A stretch of DNA of 64,000 bases, taken from the NCBI GenBank assembly GCA_963843085.1, contig CAWJJG010000010.1, positions 434,001-498,000 of the forward strand. Reading direction: 5' to 3'. The translations under genes and the position numbers were made by a program. Of this stretch, positions 43,338 to 51,736 are shown one piece after another (positions within the stretch are counted from its first letter, which is position 1; each line of letters opens with the position of its first letter). The notes under the pieces are model-generated. The model had not been told where the DNA came from, made no database searches, and saw only the letters and a list, made by a program, of their open reading frames with translations. Source of the stretch: DASUPK01 sp963843085 (GTDB lineage: Bacteria > Actinomycetota > Thermoleophilia > Solirubrobacterales > 70-9).

Positions 43338-44002
43338 GTCGCGTCGCCCTGGTCACCGGCGCAAGCCGGGGAATCGGCGCCGAGATCGCCCGACAGCTGG
43401 CCGCCGATCATGGCTTCGTCGTGTTCGCCGGAGCCAGGGATCCCGAGGACGTCGCGGAGGGCGACCGGATAATTCCCATCCAGCTCGACGTCACGAGACA
43501 GGACGACGTGTACGAGGCCCTGGAGACGATCGGGTCCGATCCGGGCCATCTCGATGCGCTGGTCAACAACGCCGGGGTGTACGGGGACCCGATCGGGGCC
43601 GCCGACTACGACCTCGACCGCGCCCATGACGTCCTCGAGGTCAACACGTTCGGACCGTGGCGCCTGATCGAGGCCTTCCTTCCGCTGCTCCACCGCAGCT
43701 CCCAGCCGCGGATCGTGAACGTCTCGAGCGGAGCCGGCCAGCTCTCCGACATGAACGGCGGCCACGGTGCCTATCGAGTCTCGAAGGCGGCCCTGAACGC
43801 GCTGACCAAGACGCTCGCTTGGGACGAAGAGGACATCAAGATCAACGCGATGTGCCCCGGCTGGGTCCGCACCGACATGGGCGGCTCGGGCGCGACCAAA
43901 TCGGTGCAGGAGGGTGCCGACACCGCCGTCTGGCTCGCGACCCTTCCGGACGACGGTCCCACCGGCGGGTTCTTCAGGGACCGCAGGCCGCTGCCCTGGT
44001 AG
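43334..44002 (+). CDS. Short-chain dehydrogenase/reductase
   Basis: 222 residues from a TTG that overlaps the mcd stop (TTGA). Seen: the cofactor loop VTGASRGIGAEI, NNAGVYG, active-site Ser in NVSSGAG, and YRVSK with the catalytic Tyr and Lys. Classical SDR of the shorter type. The residue after the second strand (GARDPED) suggests NADP use, tentatively. Translational coupling to mcd implies a shared pathway, but no reaction of the known ethylmalonyl-CoA route after mcd needs an SDR. Confidence 0.85.
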   Translation: MSRVALVTGASRGIGAEIARQLAADHGFVVFAGARDPEDVAEGDRIIPIQLDVTRQDDVYEALETIGSDPGHLDALVNNAGVYGDPIGAADYDLDRAHDVLEVNTFGPWRLIEAFLPLLHRSSQPRIVNVSSGAGQLSDMNGGHGAYRVSKAALNALTKTLAWDEEDIKINAMCPGWVRTDMGGSGATKSVQEGADTAVWLATLPDDGPTGGFFRDRRPLPW

Positions 44003-44020
44003 GGCGACGCCCGTGGCGGA

Positions 44021-44344
44021 TCAGGGCTTGATGGTTCCGCCGAACGTGTTGCTCGAGTTGCCACCCCCGCCGCTTGTGCCCGACGCGGACGTAGGGGAGG
44101 AAGCGGACGACGATGGCGGCGCTGCCACTTGCTGAACCTGCAGGCCCGGAACATTGCCGAGTGGGCTAACGCCGGCGATCGATGGTGGCGCGGGCTGCGA
44201 GATAGGGGTGGGTGTGCCACCTCCCCCGTGTCGGTCGTCGCCGATTCCGGCCGCTCGCCCGATCAGGAAGGCGGCCAGGAAGAGAAGTACGGCCAGGAGC
44301 GCGATCCAGAGAGCCACCGGCGTCATCGGGGACCGGGTCGTCAT
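44021..44344 (-). CDS. Small single-TM, Ser/Gly-rich protein coupled to the kinase
   Basis: 107 residues. One N-terminal span (VALWIALLAVLLFLAAFLIG) then a Pro/Gly/Ser-rich low-complexity extracytoplasmic tail. Its ATG overlaps the true stop of the kinase gene (TGATG), once the kinase frameshift is corrected. No family recognised; a partner or substrate of the kinase is possible. Confidence 0.65.
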   Translation of the reverse strand: MTTRSPMTPVALWIALLAVLLFLAAFLIGRAAGIGDDRHGGGGTPTPISQPAPPSIAGVSPLGNVPGLQVQQVAAPPSSSASSPTSASGTSGGGGNSSNTFGGTIKP

Positions 44345-46412
44345 CAGCCGATCCTGTAACCGCTCTGCTTCAGTTGGTCGAGCGCCTGAGCCAGCGCTGC
44401 ATCGGCGTCGGCGATCTGGCCCTGGGCTCGCGCGTAGGCGGCGCTGTCCTGGTTGCTCGCGGCGTGAGCCAGGGCGGTGAAGCTGCTGCCGAGTGCCTTC
44501 AGCGCCGCCAGCAGGGCCGCCTGTGCAGCCTGGTCCTGCGGTGCCGCGCGCAGCTCGCCGATCGCCTTGGCCGCCGTCGCGTGAGCGTCGGCGAGGGAGG
44601 TGGCCGCCCCAGCCTGGGCCGTAGGGTTCCCGCCTCCTTGAGATTGCCGTCGGCCCGGGTCCTCTCGGAGCTCAGCTTCCGGAGGGCCGAGCTGAGCTCT
44701 CTCGCGTACGACTCGCTCGGTCCGACCGGAAGGGCGTCGCCGCCCGTGATCTCGACCGAGGAGGCAACCTCCTCACACGAGCTGCCGAAGCTGTGGAAGT
44801 CGGCGACGGGAGCCTGGCAGGCGATGGCGAGGTAGCCCCTGGTGGTCGGAACCATGTAGAGGCGCAGGCGCTCCTGCCCCGTGGGGCCCGATTGCTTCAG
44901 AGAGGAGTCGTAGGAGATGGCCTGGACCCCTCCGAGCTGAACTGCCACCGGTTTCGCCGGACTGGTGAACTGGTCGCGAAGGGCGGCTGGGACCGGATCG
45001 GCTCCGGGCGCCGGGTTCGCGACATGACCCGACATAAGCAGTCCGGCGCCCGACAGGGGAGAGTAGGTGAGCGCGGCGGTGTCCTTCAGGTCGAGCCCCT
45101 GGACGGGCCGACCGCCCCCCAGGTCCTGCTGCCAGTCGTGCCCGTACGCGAGCTCGGCATTGGCGGCGCCGACCGACTCCTGTCCGCTCGAGCCGCTCCC
45201 GGCAGCGAGCAGGACACCACCGACCATGACAGCCAGCCCCAGTCCGGCCAGAGCGGCCAACGCCGGTCGGCCGAGCTGCCCGATCTGTCGAAGACCGGAC
45301 AGGATCGGACGGCGCGGGCCGGGGTCCCGCCTTCCGGTCTCCGCCCTTGTGGTGGACCGCCGTGCACCGTCGGCCTCCTGAGTCTGAGGCGGTGGGGACG
45401 AGGTGGAAGTCGAGCGGGCTGATGTCTGGGATCGGCCGTCGCGCACCTTCTCATCCATGGCTTCGGCGGCTGCGGTACTCGCCGCCGGCTCTCCGGTGAG
45501 GGAGGGTCTCTCGGCAACTCCAGCAGAGGCTGCGCGAACGGTGGCACCGGCGCGAGAGGGGGCGATCCGGGAATCGTGGGGGTGCTCATCGATCACCTCG
45601 GCCAGCGCCTCGCGGACGGCGGCCGCGGCCTGGTAGCGGTCCTCGGGATCGGTCGCCATTGCGGTTCGGACCACCGCCGCCAGGCGGCGATCGACGCCAC
45701 GGCCGAGCGACGGGGGCGGGTTGTTGATGTGCGCGTGGAGCTTCGCCCATTCGGTCTCCCCCGGGTAGGGGACCTTGCCACTCAGCGCCTCGTAGAGCAC
45801 GCAACCGAGCGAGTAGATGTCTGCCCGCTCGTCCACCTTGTCGCCTGTGATCTGCTCTGGCGCGACGTAGTCGGGCGTGCCGACGAACTGCCCCGTTCGG
45901 GTCAGAGCGCTCCCCGAATCGGTCCGTCGGGTCAGGCCGAAGTCCGTGAGGTAGGCGTGGGGCTGACCATTCTCCTTGTTGACGAGCACGTTCCCCGGTT
46001 TCACGTCGCGATGAACCAGCCCGCGAGCATGGGCCGCATCCAATCCCGAGGCAACCTGGGAGACGATGCGCGCCGCAGCTTCGGCTGGGAGAGGACCACC
46101 CTCCTTGATCATCGCGCGGAGATCGGTGCCTTCGATGAACTCCATGGTGATGTAGAGGTTCCCGTCCTCCTCTCCGGCGTGGAAGACGGTGATCACATGA
46201 GGGTGCCGTATCGATGCGGCCGTGCGTGACTCCCGTTGAAAGCGCTCGCGAAAGTCCGGATCCTCTGCCAGCCCCGGGGCGATCACCTTCAGGGCCACCG
46301 TTCGCTCGAGGGCGAGATGCGTGGCCACGTAGACGATGCCCATGCCGCCTCGGCCGGCAACGCTCTCGAGCCTGTGCCCGGCGAAGGTCGAGCCAGTCCG
46401 GGGCTCACTCAT
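44344..46412 (-). CDS. Membrane Ser/Thr protein kinase (PknB type), C-terminus frameshifted
   Basis: About 689 residues when corrected. N-terminal kinase domain: GRGGMGIVY, VALKVIAP (ATP Lys), VHRDVKPGNVLV, LTDFGLTR, GTPDYVAPEQ, DIYSLGCVLYE. Then a Pro/Ser/Thr-rich linker, one membrane span (ALAALAGLGLAVMVGGVLLA), and an extracellular domain without PASTA repeats ending in an Ala/Gln-rich helix. The reading frame is lost at GG 44629-44637; adding one base restores an open frame (GNPTAQAGAATSLADAHA) that stops at 44344 in a TGATG overlap with the next gene. Its ATG overlaps the NHL gene stop. Either a sequence error or a recent mutation. Confidence 0.88.
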
Positions 46413-48027
46413 CGGTGCCGGTGCTTCTTCCCCTTCTTGGGCTTGACCACCTTGCCGCAGCTCTTCGCGCGAGTGCTCCTGTTCACGGCCAGGTGGTTGT
46501 CCGTCAGGCAGCCCTGGGCAAAACCGTCGATTCCGATCGAGGGCTGATTGACGTCGACCCTCACGTTGAAGTCCTTGAAGCGCCCGAGGAACCCCTTCTT
46601 CGCCGCGATCAGGCGGATCAGGGTTCCGTTCGGATCGATGTGCAGCGAGTCCCCGAAGGCAAGGGTCACCCGGTTGTCGCCACCCGCCTTTGCGGAGGCC
46701 TTGGTGCGGGTGCATCCATGCCGGCACTGGGCGATCACCTTCGTGCCCGGAAGCAACCCCGGGACCTCCAGCTGGACGATGCTGAGGGGGCTGAGGCGGC
46801 CCACGATCCCTCCAGAGATCTTCGAGAACAGCTGAGGCAGTGCGGGGGGCTTCACGACGGTCGGCGTGGCGATGGTCCGACCAAGGTCGACCGCTATCCC
46901 GAACGGTCGTGCCAGCGCGCCACCGGAGCTGAGCAGCTGGGCGGCACCTGTCTTCACGTCGATGAAGTTCACGCTCGGGGCCTCGAGCACCTCGTTCACC
47001 TCGAACAGATGCGCTCCCGATGAGTCGAAGGCGATTCCGTTGGCCGCATCCAGCGGCTCCCCGGTGAAGCTGGTGAGCGGGTTGGTGTTCGGAGCGGCGA
47101 CCGAGAAGATGGCGCTGTAGTGGTCGAACGCGGCGCGGTCGCTGAAATAGACGATCTCGCGTCCGCTCCTGTTCTTTCTCTTCCCCTTCTTCTTCTTGCT
47201 GGCGGCGGCGGAGTGCTTGGCATGCTTTCCCGCGCTCTTGCTCGTGACCTGCTGACCGATGGCCACGTCGGTCGGATCCATCAGCTGGGAGCCTTGGGCG
47301 ACGAGGGTCTGCTGGCCGGTGCTCAGGTTGACGCGGACTATCCGGCCCGGCTGACCGATCACACCATGGCCAGGTCTGTTTGCGTGTCGGTGTCTGCGAC
47401 CACCAAGCTGTTGGTGTTGGGGCTGACCTCGATCCCGAATGGATGGGACAGCTGACCCCACCTGGTAAGGATGCTCTGCGCTCCGCTGGCGGGGTTGACC
47501 TTGATGATCGCGCCATGGAGGGTGTTGCTGCGGAAGAAGGCGGCGGCGTCGCTGACCAGCAGGCTCCCATCCGGGGCGATTGCGACGCCCGTGGGATTGA
47601 CGAAGTACGGCGGGGTGTCATCGAACTCGTTCTGCTCCCCGCCATCGCTGATCACCGATTGAGCGCCGGTCGAAGGGTTGATCCGGATCAACCTCCCACA
47701 GCCGTCGATGCACTGACTCTGACCCCCGTTGTTGTCGGCGACGACCAGGCTTCCGTCCTTGTCGACCGCCACGCCGCTCGGATCGCTCAGCAGGCCGCCG
47801 CTGGAGACCACTCGCTGAGCGCCCGTGCGGGGGTCGATCTGCACGATCTTCCCGTCGGACGCGGCGCCGCCGGTAGGGCCGAAGTCGGCGACGTACACAT
47901 CCCCGGTTGCGGCGCTGGCGGCGGAGCTCGCCGCGAGCAGGGCAGAAACCCATATGGCAGCGCCGACCGACGCAGCCCATCGGCGGTTTCCGTGACTTCG
48001 AGTCAAGGCGCAGCTCCCTCCGGACAC
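46409..48027 (-). CDS. Secreted NHL-repeat beta-propeller protein, broken by one frameshift
   Basis: About 539 residues when joined. First part (48027 to about 47370): a signal peptide-like span (VGAAIWVSALLAASSAASA) and NHL-type blades (PSGVAVDKDGSLVVADNNGG, PTGVAIAPDGSLLVSDA, PFGIEVSPNTNSLVVAD). At GGCC 47368-47372 the frame shifts; the other frame continues PGRIVRVNLSTGQQTL and further blades to a basic Cys/Lys/His tail (CGKVVKPKKGKKHRHR). Adding one G restores one open frame. GTG start at 48027. The end overlaps the kinase ATG (ATGA), so propeller, kinase and small TM protein form one operon; a ligand-sensing module is a plausible inference. Confidence 0.75.
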
Positions 48028-48187
48028 GACCCCCTTCGACGCGAGTCTAAACGCTCACCCGCCGCGCCGACAACCCCCAATTCCACTTCCATCGGCGCTC
48101 GAGACCCTGGACCGCAAGGACGCGATCACGCTGACGTCCGGGGCGCGCTGCTCGTCGCCGGCCGACCGAGGGTGCTAGGAATGGGTC

Positions 48188-48553
48188 GTGGCGTCTACCC
48201 GAGAGTTGATCGAGACCGCAATCGGGCGCTTCCAGGCGGAGGTGCCTGCCCTCGCCCAGCTCAAGCTGGTCTTCGAGCTCGAGCTGCGAGGCCGCGGCGA
48301 CGTGCAGATGTTCCGCGTCGAAGTCCCGGGTCCGAAGATCAGCAAGTCCGCTTCGACCGAGGATGCCCGGGTCACGGTCGAGGTCACGCGCTCCGAGTTC
48401 AACCGGCTCGCTGAGGAGGGCACGGTGCCCGACTACCGCGCCGCCTATGACGCCGGCCACATCAAGGTCACGGGTGACAGCAACATCCAGAAGCTGATCG
48501 CGCAGGTGGTCGAGCGCCACGAGCAGCGGGCGCGAACCAAAAAGGTCCACTGA
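48188..48553 (+). CDS. SCP2 sterol-binding-like domain protein
   Basis: 121 residues from a GTG. Seen: a hydrophobic amphipathic start, FRVEVPGPKIS, RVTVEVTRSEFNRLAEEG and the closing GHIKVTGDSNIQKLI, which is the SCP-2-like sterol/lipid carrier pattern. It may bind lipid or acyl groups. TAGGAA lies 6 nt before the GTG but lacks the final T of the leaderless pattern seen elsewhere. Its TGA overlaps the likely start of the next gene. Confidence 0.78.
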   Translation: MASTRELIETAIGRFQAEVPALAQLKLVFELELRGRGDVQMFRVEVPGPKISKSASTEDARVTVEVTRSEFNRLAEEGTVPDYRAAYDAGHIKVTGDSNIQKLIAQVVERHEQRARTKKVH

Positions 48554-49626
48554 CGACGCTGGCGAGAAGGCGAGCGGCGACGCAGCTGCTCCACCGTCCC
48601 GCATCGGCGAAGGATCCCGCCGAGATCGCCCGCGCGATCGCCGGTGCGCAGGCCCAGGACGTCTACGCCGGTCCGCAGACGTTTCGCTCCCGAAGCCGCA
48701 ATCTGACCGCGGACGACGTCAGGCGGGCACGCGTCGAGGATCGCTCGCTGCTGCGCACCTGGGTGATGCGAAAGACGATCCACCTCATTCCCACGGATGA
48801 CGTCGGCTGGTGGCTCCCGCTCTTCGAGCCGGAGACCGAGCGCTGGTCGCGCCGGCGCCTGGAACAGCTCGGTCTGCCGGTGGCGAAGCAGGACAGGGCG
48901 CTCGGCGCGATCGGGCGCGCCCTCGCCGAGGAGGGACCGCTCACCCGCAGCGAGGCCCGGGAGCGGGCCGAGGCCGCCGGTGTGAAGCTGAACCAGCAGA
49001 CCGGGATGCATATCGCCCTGACCGCGGTACTCAGCGGGATCGCCTGCCTCGGACCGGACCGGGGCAAGACCACCTGCCTCGTGCGGCGAGAGGATTGGCT
49101 CGGCAAGCCGCCGCCGTTCGACCGCGGGCGCGCACTCGCGGAGCTCGCGCGCCGCTACATCCGGGCGTTCGCGCCGGCAACCGATCGGGACTTCGCCTAC
49201 TGGGCGGGCCTGCCGCTCCGCGACGTGCGGGCGGGGCTGGAATCCATTTCGAATGAGATCGAGGAGGTGCTGGTGGGTGGCGAGACGATGCTTGCGCCGC
49301 TTGGCTCCCGGGAGCGTCTGCCGGCCGCAGGCCAGCTGCGGATGCTCGGCAACTTCGACACCTATCTGCTCGGCTGGAAGGACCGCGGCTTCTCAGTGGC
49401 GGGGGAGCACGCGGCCCACGTGAAGGAGGGGGGAGGCGGGTGGATCAGGCCGGTCATCCTCGAGGATGGCATCGTCGTCGGCGGCTGGCGCTCGTCGCGA
49501 AAGGGCGGCCGCCTGGAGATCACCCTCAACCTGCCGGCGGCCGAGCGTGACCGCCTCGGCGCGAAGATCGACGCCGAGGTGGCCGACCTCTCCCGGTTCG
49601 AGGGCATCGAGGCAACGATTCCCTGA
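48550..49626 (+). CDS. Winged-helix DNA-binding domain protein (HTH_42/YcaQ-like), CTG start
   Basis: About 358 residues. The family-typical N-terminus (LARRRAATQLLHRPAS..AIAGAQAQDVYAGPQTF) begins before any ATG, GTG or TTG: in frame, the first such codon is GTG at 48760, well inside the conserved domain. A CTG at 48550 overlaps the preceding TGA (CTGA) and a second CTG is at 48559. Core motifs: RTWVMRKTIHLI, MLGNFDTYLLGWKDR, GWRSSRKGGRLEI. Relatives include YcaQ-type crosslink-repair glycosylases. Role in DNA repair is possible but unproven. A CTG start or an undetected sequence error are the two readings. Confidence 0.75.
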   Translation: MTTLARRRAATQLLHRPASAKDPAEIARAIAGAQAQDVYAGPQTFRSRSRNLTADDVRRARVEDRSLLRTWVMRKTIHLIPTDDVGWWLPLFEPETERWSRRRLEQLGLPVAKQDRALGAIGRALAEEGPLTRSEARERAEAAGVKLNQQTGMHIALTAVLSGIACLGPDRGKTTCLVRREDWLGKPPPFDRGRALAELARRYIRAFAPATDRDFAYWAGLPLRDVRAGLESISNEIEEVLVGGETMLAPLGSRERLPAAGQLRMLGNFDTYLLGWKDRGFSVAGEHAAHVKEGGGGWIRPVILEDGIVVGGWRSSRKGGRLEITLNLPAAERDRLGAKIDAEVADLSRFEGIEATIP

Positions 49627-49694
49627 CCTCACTACCATCCCGCGCCGATTCCCGGGTGGGGAGTCACGACGACTCAAGGAGACCGACTCAAACG

Positions 49695-50210
49695 ATGAGC
49701 GACGAGAACCACCAGCTGACGACGGACCAGGCCGAGCGAGAGGCCTCCGGGGCGCACGAGTACGGGCGCTACCTGGAGGAGTTCGAGGTCGGCGCGGTCT
49801 ACAAGCACTGGCCCGCCAAGACGGTGACGGAGTCAGACGACCACCTCTTCTGCCTGATCACCATGAACCACCACCCGCTGCACCTGAACGACGTCTACGC
49901 CTCACAGTCGCAGCAGGGACAGAACGTCGTCGTCGGGCCGCTGGTGTACTCCCTCGCGCTCGGGATGTCCGTCTCGGACGTCTCCGGCAAGGCGATCGCC
50001 AACCTGGCGACCGAGGATCTCAAGCATCCGGCCCCCGTCTTCCATGGCGACACGCTCTTCTGCGAGTCCGAGGTGCTGGATGTCAGGCCGTCGGAGTCCA
50101 AGAAGGACCGCGGCGTGGTCAAGGTCCACACCCGCGTCTACAAGCAGGACGGGACGCTGGTGGCGGAGTTCAAGCGGGCCGTGCTGGTGCCGCGCAAGAG
50201 CCCCGGCTAG
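49695..50210 (+). CDS. mch: MaoC-like dehydratase, probable mesaconyl-CoA hydratase
   Basis: 171 residues, single hot-dog domain, AAGGAGA upstream. Seen: RYLEEFEVGAVYKHWPAKTVTESDDHLFCLITMNHHPLHLN, the hydratase-2 pattern with Asp and His, and VFHGDTLFCESEV with the second conserved loop. The KHWPAKTVTESDDHLFC and NHHPLHLN stretches resemble the MaoC protein found in actinobacterial ccr gene clusters. It would hydrate mesaconyl-CoA to beta-methylmalyl-CoA, the substrate of mcl. R. sphaeroides Mch is about twice as long (double domain), so a dimer of this short form is expected. Confidence 0.82.
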   Translation: MSDENHQLTTDQAEREASGAHEYGRYLEEFEVGAVYKHWPAKTVTESDDHLFCLITMNHHPLHLNDVYASQSQQGQNVVVGPLVYSLALGMSVSDVSGKAIANLATEDLKHPAPVFHGDTLFCESEVLDVRPSESKKDRGVVKVHTRVYKQDGTLVAEFKRAVLVPRKSPG

Positions 50211-50236
50211 GGGTTTCGCGAACTCCCGCGCGGGGG

Positions 50237-50242
50237 TAGGAT
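50237..50242 (+). promoter_or_regulatory. -10 element of the DUF5995 gene (leaderless)
   Basis: TAGGAT, 10 nt before the ATG at 50253; the spacer itself is the palindromic CCCGCGCGGG. Confidence 0.45.
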
Positions 50243-50252
50243 CCCGCGCGGG

Positions 50253-51167
50253 ATGGGTGGGTATGCACGTCTGGCGACGCTGGTCGCCCTCGTCGTGGGC
50301 GCATTCTCGTGGGCCGTGGCGCCGGCGAGCGCCGACTCGCTGCTCGTCCCGAACACCAACTGGACGGCGCTGCTGCCGCCGGCGCCGGACACGCCGACCG
50401 ACGTGCAGCCCGGCCCGGTGCCGTATTGCGAATCACCGTCGATCTCGTGCATCGACACCGAGATCGACCGGATGACCGAGTTGCGCGACCGCCTCGGCTG
50501 CGATCACCGCGGGGTCTTCGCCACCACCTATCTGACGCTGACCCGGGTCATGCGGGGGATGCTCGACACGGACTCCGGGCTGGTCCAGGACCGGAAATAC
50601 CTCTACACGGAGGACGCTCTCTTCGCGGACTTCTACTTCAACACGGTCCACGCGTGGGAGCACGGAGAACCTGTGCCGCCGGCCTGGCGGATCGCGTTCC
50701 AGCAGGCGGCGTCGGGACAGATCACCGGCGCCCAGGAGATGCTGCTCGGCATCAACGCGCATGTGCAGAACGACATGCCGTTCGTGATCGCCGCGCTCGG
50801 CGCTCGCTCGCCCGACGGCGCCTCGCGCAAGCCCGACCACGACGCGATCAACGAGGTCCTCAACCGGGCCTATGAGCCCGTGGTGACCGCCATCCGGCAG
50901 CGCTACGACCCGTCGATCGGCGTGACCAATCCGGATCTCGTGACGGCCGACGACATCGGCGGGCTCGAGGCGGTCCGGGCGTGGCGGGAGCTCGTCTGGC
51001 GGAACGCCGAGCGGCTTCTCGAGGCCAAGACGGATGCCCAGCGAGAGGCGATCACGAAACAGATCCAGGCGAACGCTGCGCTCTGGGCCCAGAGCATCGC
51101 CGCCGTGCAGATCCCGGGCATCAGGACTTCGCGTGACGCTTACTGCGCCAAGCAGCTGGCCGGCTAG
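50253..51167 (+). CDS. Secreted DUF5995 family protein
   Basis: 304 residues. Signal peptide (LVALVVGAFSWAVAPASA), then a Pro-rich segment and a helical domain with FATTYLTLTRVM, FYFNTVHAWEHGEPVPPAWRIAF and GINAHVQNDMPF, typical of DUF5995. Conserved His in NAHVQND and HAWEH suggest a possible metal site; the function of the family is unknown. The stop is convergent and overlaps the end of the next gene by four bases. Confidence 0.8.
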   Translation: MGGYARLATLVALVVGAFSWAVAPASADSLLVPNTNWTALLPPAPDTPTDVQPGPVPYCESPSISCIDTEIDRMTELRDRLGCDHRGVFATTYLTLTRVMRGMLDTDSGLVQDRKYLYTEDALFADFYFNTVHAWEHGEPVPPAWRIAFQQAASGQITGAQEMLLGINAHVQNDMPFVIAALGARSPDGASRKPDHDAINEVLNRAYEPVVTAIRQRYDPSIGVTNPDLVTADDIGGLEAVRAWRELVWRNAERLLEAKTDAQREAITKQIQANAALWAQSIAAVQIPGIRTSRDAYCAKQLAG

Positions 51168-51736
51168 TGCGCCTCGTCAGGCGCGTGGGCCGGGGGACGT
51201 GATTCCTCCGCCAGTGAGGTGATCTCCAGCACGCCGCGTGAGGCCTCCTCGAGGACCTCGGTCGCCTCCTCCGCGGAGCGCGCGTAGAGCTCGACCAGCA
51301 GGTGGACGATGATCCGCTCCTCGTCGTGCTTGTGGAAGCGGACGTGGGTGAAGAACTCTCGGGTGCCCTGCTCGCCGAAGGAGCCGTAGGTGAGCGACTC
51401 GCCGGCCTCCGGCCCGGAGCAGGTCTCGACCTGGTCCTGGTCGATCGTGACGGTGCAGGAGGCGACCCAGGGCGTGCCGGCCACCATTCGCTCCCAGCGG
51501 TCCTCGACCGGGACGACCCGGTCTTCCTGGATCGTCAGGTGCGGCTGGTCATGGAGGCAGCGCAGGCACTGCACGACCGCCTCCTGGACCTCGTCGATGC
51601 GATCCGACGGCTCGCCGGTGTCCGGGTCGACGCGCAGGATCGCGTCGTAGTGGAGCTGCACCTCGAGGTCCCGCGCCCAGCAGCGGTAGCAGCGAAGCCA
51701 GGAGCTGCGGTCGCCGTTCAACTGCGGCTCGTTCAT
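51164..51736 (-). CDS. Zinc-ribbon-like hypothetical protein coupled to ecm
   Basis: 190 residues. Seen: CYRCW near residue 16 and CLRCLHD near residue 57, two CxxC pairs that could bind zinc, then a beta-rich middle and a long acidic helix (ARSAEEATEVLEEASRGVLEI) with an Ala/Pro/His end. Its ATG overlaps the ecm stop (TGATG), so the two are cotranslated. I do not recognise the family. A dedicated partner of ecm (assembly, or B12 handling) is a guess from context. Confidence 0.65.
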   Translation of the reverse strand: MNEPQLNGDRSSWLRCYRCWARDLEVQLHYDAILRVDPDTGEPSDRIDEVQEAVVQCLRCLHDQPHLTIQEDRVVPVEDRWERMVAGTPWVASCTVTIDQDQVETCSGPEAGESLTYGSFGEQGTREFFTHVRFHKHDEERIIVHLLVELYARSAEEATEVLEEASRGVLEITSLAEESRPPAHAPDEAH

